DNA of 5,653 bases, taken from assembly GCA_024642805.1 (NCBI GenBank), contig JAHEAK010000389.1, positions 1 through 5,653 on the forward strand, in the 5' to 3' direction. The DNA is from Kofleriaceae bacterium (GTDB lineage Bacteria > Myxococcota_A > Polyangia > Haliangiales > Haliangiaceae). The notes under the pieces were generated by a model that saw nothing but the letters and a program-made list of their open reading frames with translations, made no database searches and was not told the DNA's origin. Of the stretch, positions 4,894 to 5,653 are shown piece by piece. Numbering within the stretch: position 1 is the stretch's first letter; every line of letters starts with the position of its first letter. The position numbers were made by a program, and so were the translations under genes.

Positions 4894-5653
4894 CTAGCCA
4901 AAGGCGTTGAAGCCGGTGACGTCCTGACCGATGACCAGGGTGTGGATGTCGTGGGTGCCCTCATAGGTGAAGACCGACTCGATGTTGAGCATATGCCGAC
5001 CGCACTGGTAGTCGCTGGTCACGCCGTTGGCACCGAGCATGTCGCGGGCCATGCGAGCGATCTCGCGCGCCCAGTAGCAGTTGTTGCGCTTGGCCAGCGA
5101 CACCTGTTGCGGGCGCATGGTGCCGGCTTCCTTGAGGCGGCCGAGCTGCAGGTTGAGCAGTTGCGCCTTGGTGATCTCAGAGACCATGGTGGCGAGCTTT
5201 TGCTGGACGATCTGAAAGCCGGCGATGGGCTTGCCGAACTGCACGCGCTCCATGCTGTAGCTGAGGGCCTCGTCGTAGCAGGCGAGCATGGCGCCGACCG
5301 CGCCGTAGGCGATGCCAAAGCGCGCCTGGTTGAGGCAACCGAGCGGCCCTTTGAGACCTTGCACCTCGGGAAGCAGGGCATCGGCCGCCACCTCGCAGTC
5401 TTCCATAATGAGCTCGGAGGTGATGGAAGCGCGCAGCGACCACTTGCCGTGGATGTCTTGCGCCGTGAAGCCCTTGCTATCGGTCGGTACGATGAAGCCG
5501 CGAATCTTATCGTCGAGCTTGGCCCAGACGACGGCGATGTCGGCGATGCTGCCGTTGGTGATCCAGCGCTTGGTGCCATTGAGGCGATAGCCCTTGTCGG
5601 TCTTGACCGCGCGGGTGAGCATGCCGCTCGGATTGGAGCCGTGATCGGGCTCG
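4894..5653 (-). CDS. gcdH: Glutaryl-CoA dehydrogenase, C-terminal part (5' end outside window)
   Basis: The frame runs off the window edge, leaving 252 C-terminal residues of an enzyme normally about 390-400 long. It is a flavin (FAD) acyl-CoA dehydrogenase that oxidises and decarboxylates glutaryl-CoA to crotonyl-CoA in Lys, Trp, hydroxylysine and aromatic degradation. The fragment starts at EPDHGSNPSGM, followed by GTKRWITN (26-33), GKWSLRAS (69-76), GCLNQARFGIAYG (105-117), QFGKPIA (138-144), KRNNCYWAREIARMARDMLGANG in pieces (188-210) and TYEGTHDIH (229-237). E231 in TYEGTHDIH (codon 4960-4962) corresponds to the catalytic base of the family, and GCLN-AR-GIA-G plus KRNNC are typical of glutaryl-CoA dehydrogenase rather than short-chain acyl-CoA dehydrogenases. 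The ATG at 5622 is internal, since the homologous sequence continues upstream. The missing N-terminus holds the helical domain and part of the substrate pocket, so specificity rests on the C-terminal match. An epimerase gene follows 29 bp downstream. Confidence 0.93.
   Translation of the reverse strand, partial: EPDHGSNPSGMLTRAVKTDKGYRLNGTKRWITNGSIADIAVVWAKLDDKIRGFIVPTDSKGFTAQDIHGKWSLRASITSELIMEDCEVAADALLPEVQGLKGPLGCLNQARFGIAYGAVGAMLACYDEALSYSMERVQFGKPIAGFQIVQQKLATMVSEITKAQLLNLQLGRLKEAGTMRPQQVSLAKRNNCYWAREIARMARDMLGANGVTSDYQCGRHMLNIESVFTYEGTHDIHTLVIGQDVTGFNAFG

Overview
The window is dense, GC-rich bacterial DNA with GTG and ATG starts, short intergenic gaps and mostly G/C-ending codons outside one repeat array. 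The gene set is a repeat-tailed multi-pass membrane protein, an M14 murein-peptide amidase, a PocR-type sigma-54 activator, a TIGR01777 epimerase and glutaryl-CoA dehydrogenase. This fits a Gram-negative, deltaproteobacterial-type organism (Myxococcota, Bradymonadota or similar). That placement is inferred from style and gene content; no marker gene is present.

Layout. Plus strand: (1) 2-1678 is the 3' part of a gene for a protein with a long Pro/Gln/Asn/Tyr/Gly tail and about seven to eight membrane helices. The tail is encoded by a near-perfect 27-bp tandem array at 122-499, degenerate units to about 613, and a 24-bp tandem duplication at 632-679. (2) 1678-2334 encodes an MpaA-like zinc carboxypeptidase whose GTG start shares one base with the preceding stop codon. 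(3) 2335-2395 is a 61-bp gap with a small hairpin and a 17-bp perfect palindrome close to the next start. (4) 2396-3898 encodes a 500-residue sigma-54-dependent activator with an N-terminal PocR sensory domain, an AAA+ domain with GAFTGA, and a Fis-type HTH. Minus strand, converging on the activator with a 12-bp gap: (5) 3911-4864 is a TIGR01777 (YfcH/SDR39U1-like) epimerase, and upstream of it (6) 4894-5653 is the C-terminal part of glutaryl-CoA dehydrogenase.

The first two genes are very probably co-transcribed and translationally coupled, and the activator may belong to the same unit or have its own control from the 61-bp gap. The two minus-strand genes are 29 bp apart and probably form another operon, whose glutaryl-CoA dehydrogenase acts in Lys/Trp/aromatic degradation. 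No sequence evidence links the two operons functionally.

I see no mobile element, CRISPR array, tRNA or rRNA. The most unusual items are the repeat tail, the palindrome ahead of the PocR activator, and a Cys/His cluster in the PocR domain. None amounts to a proven new system.
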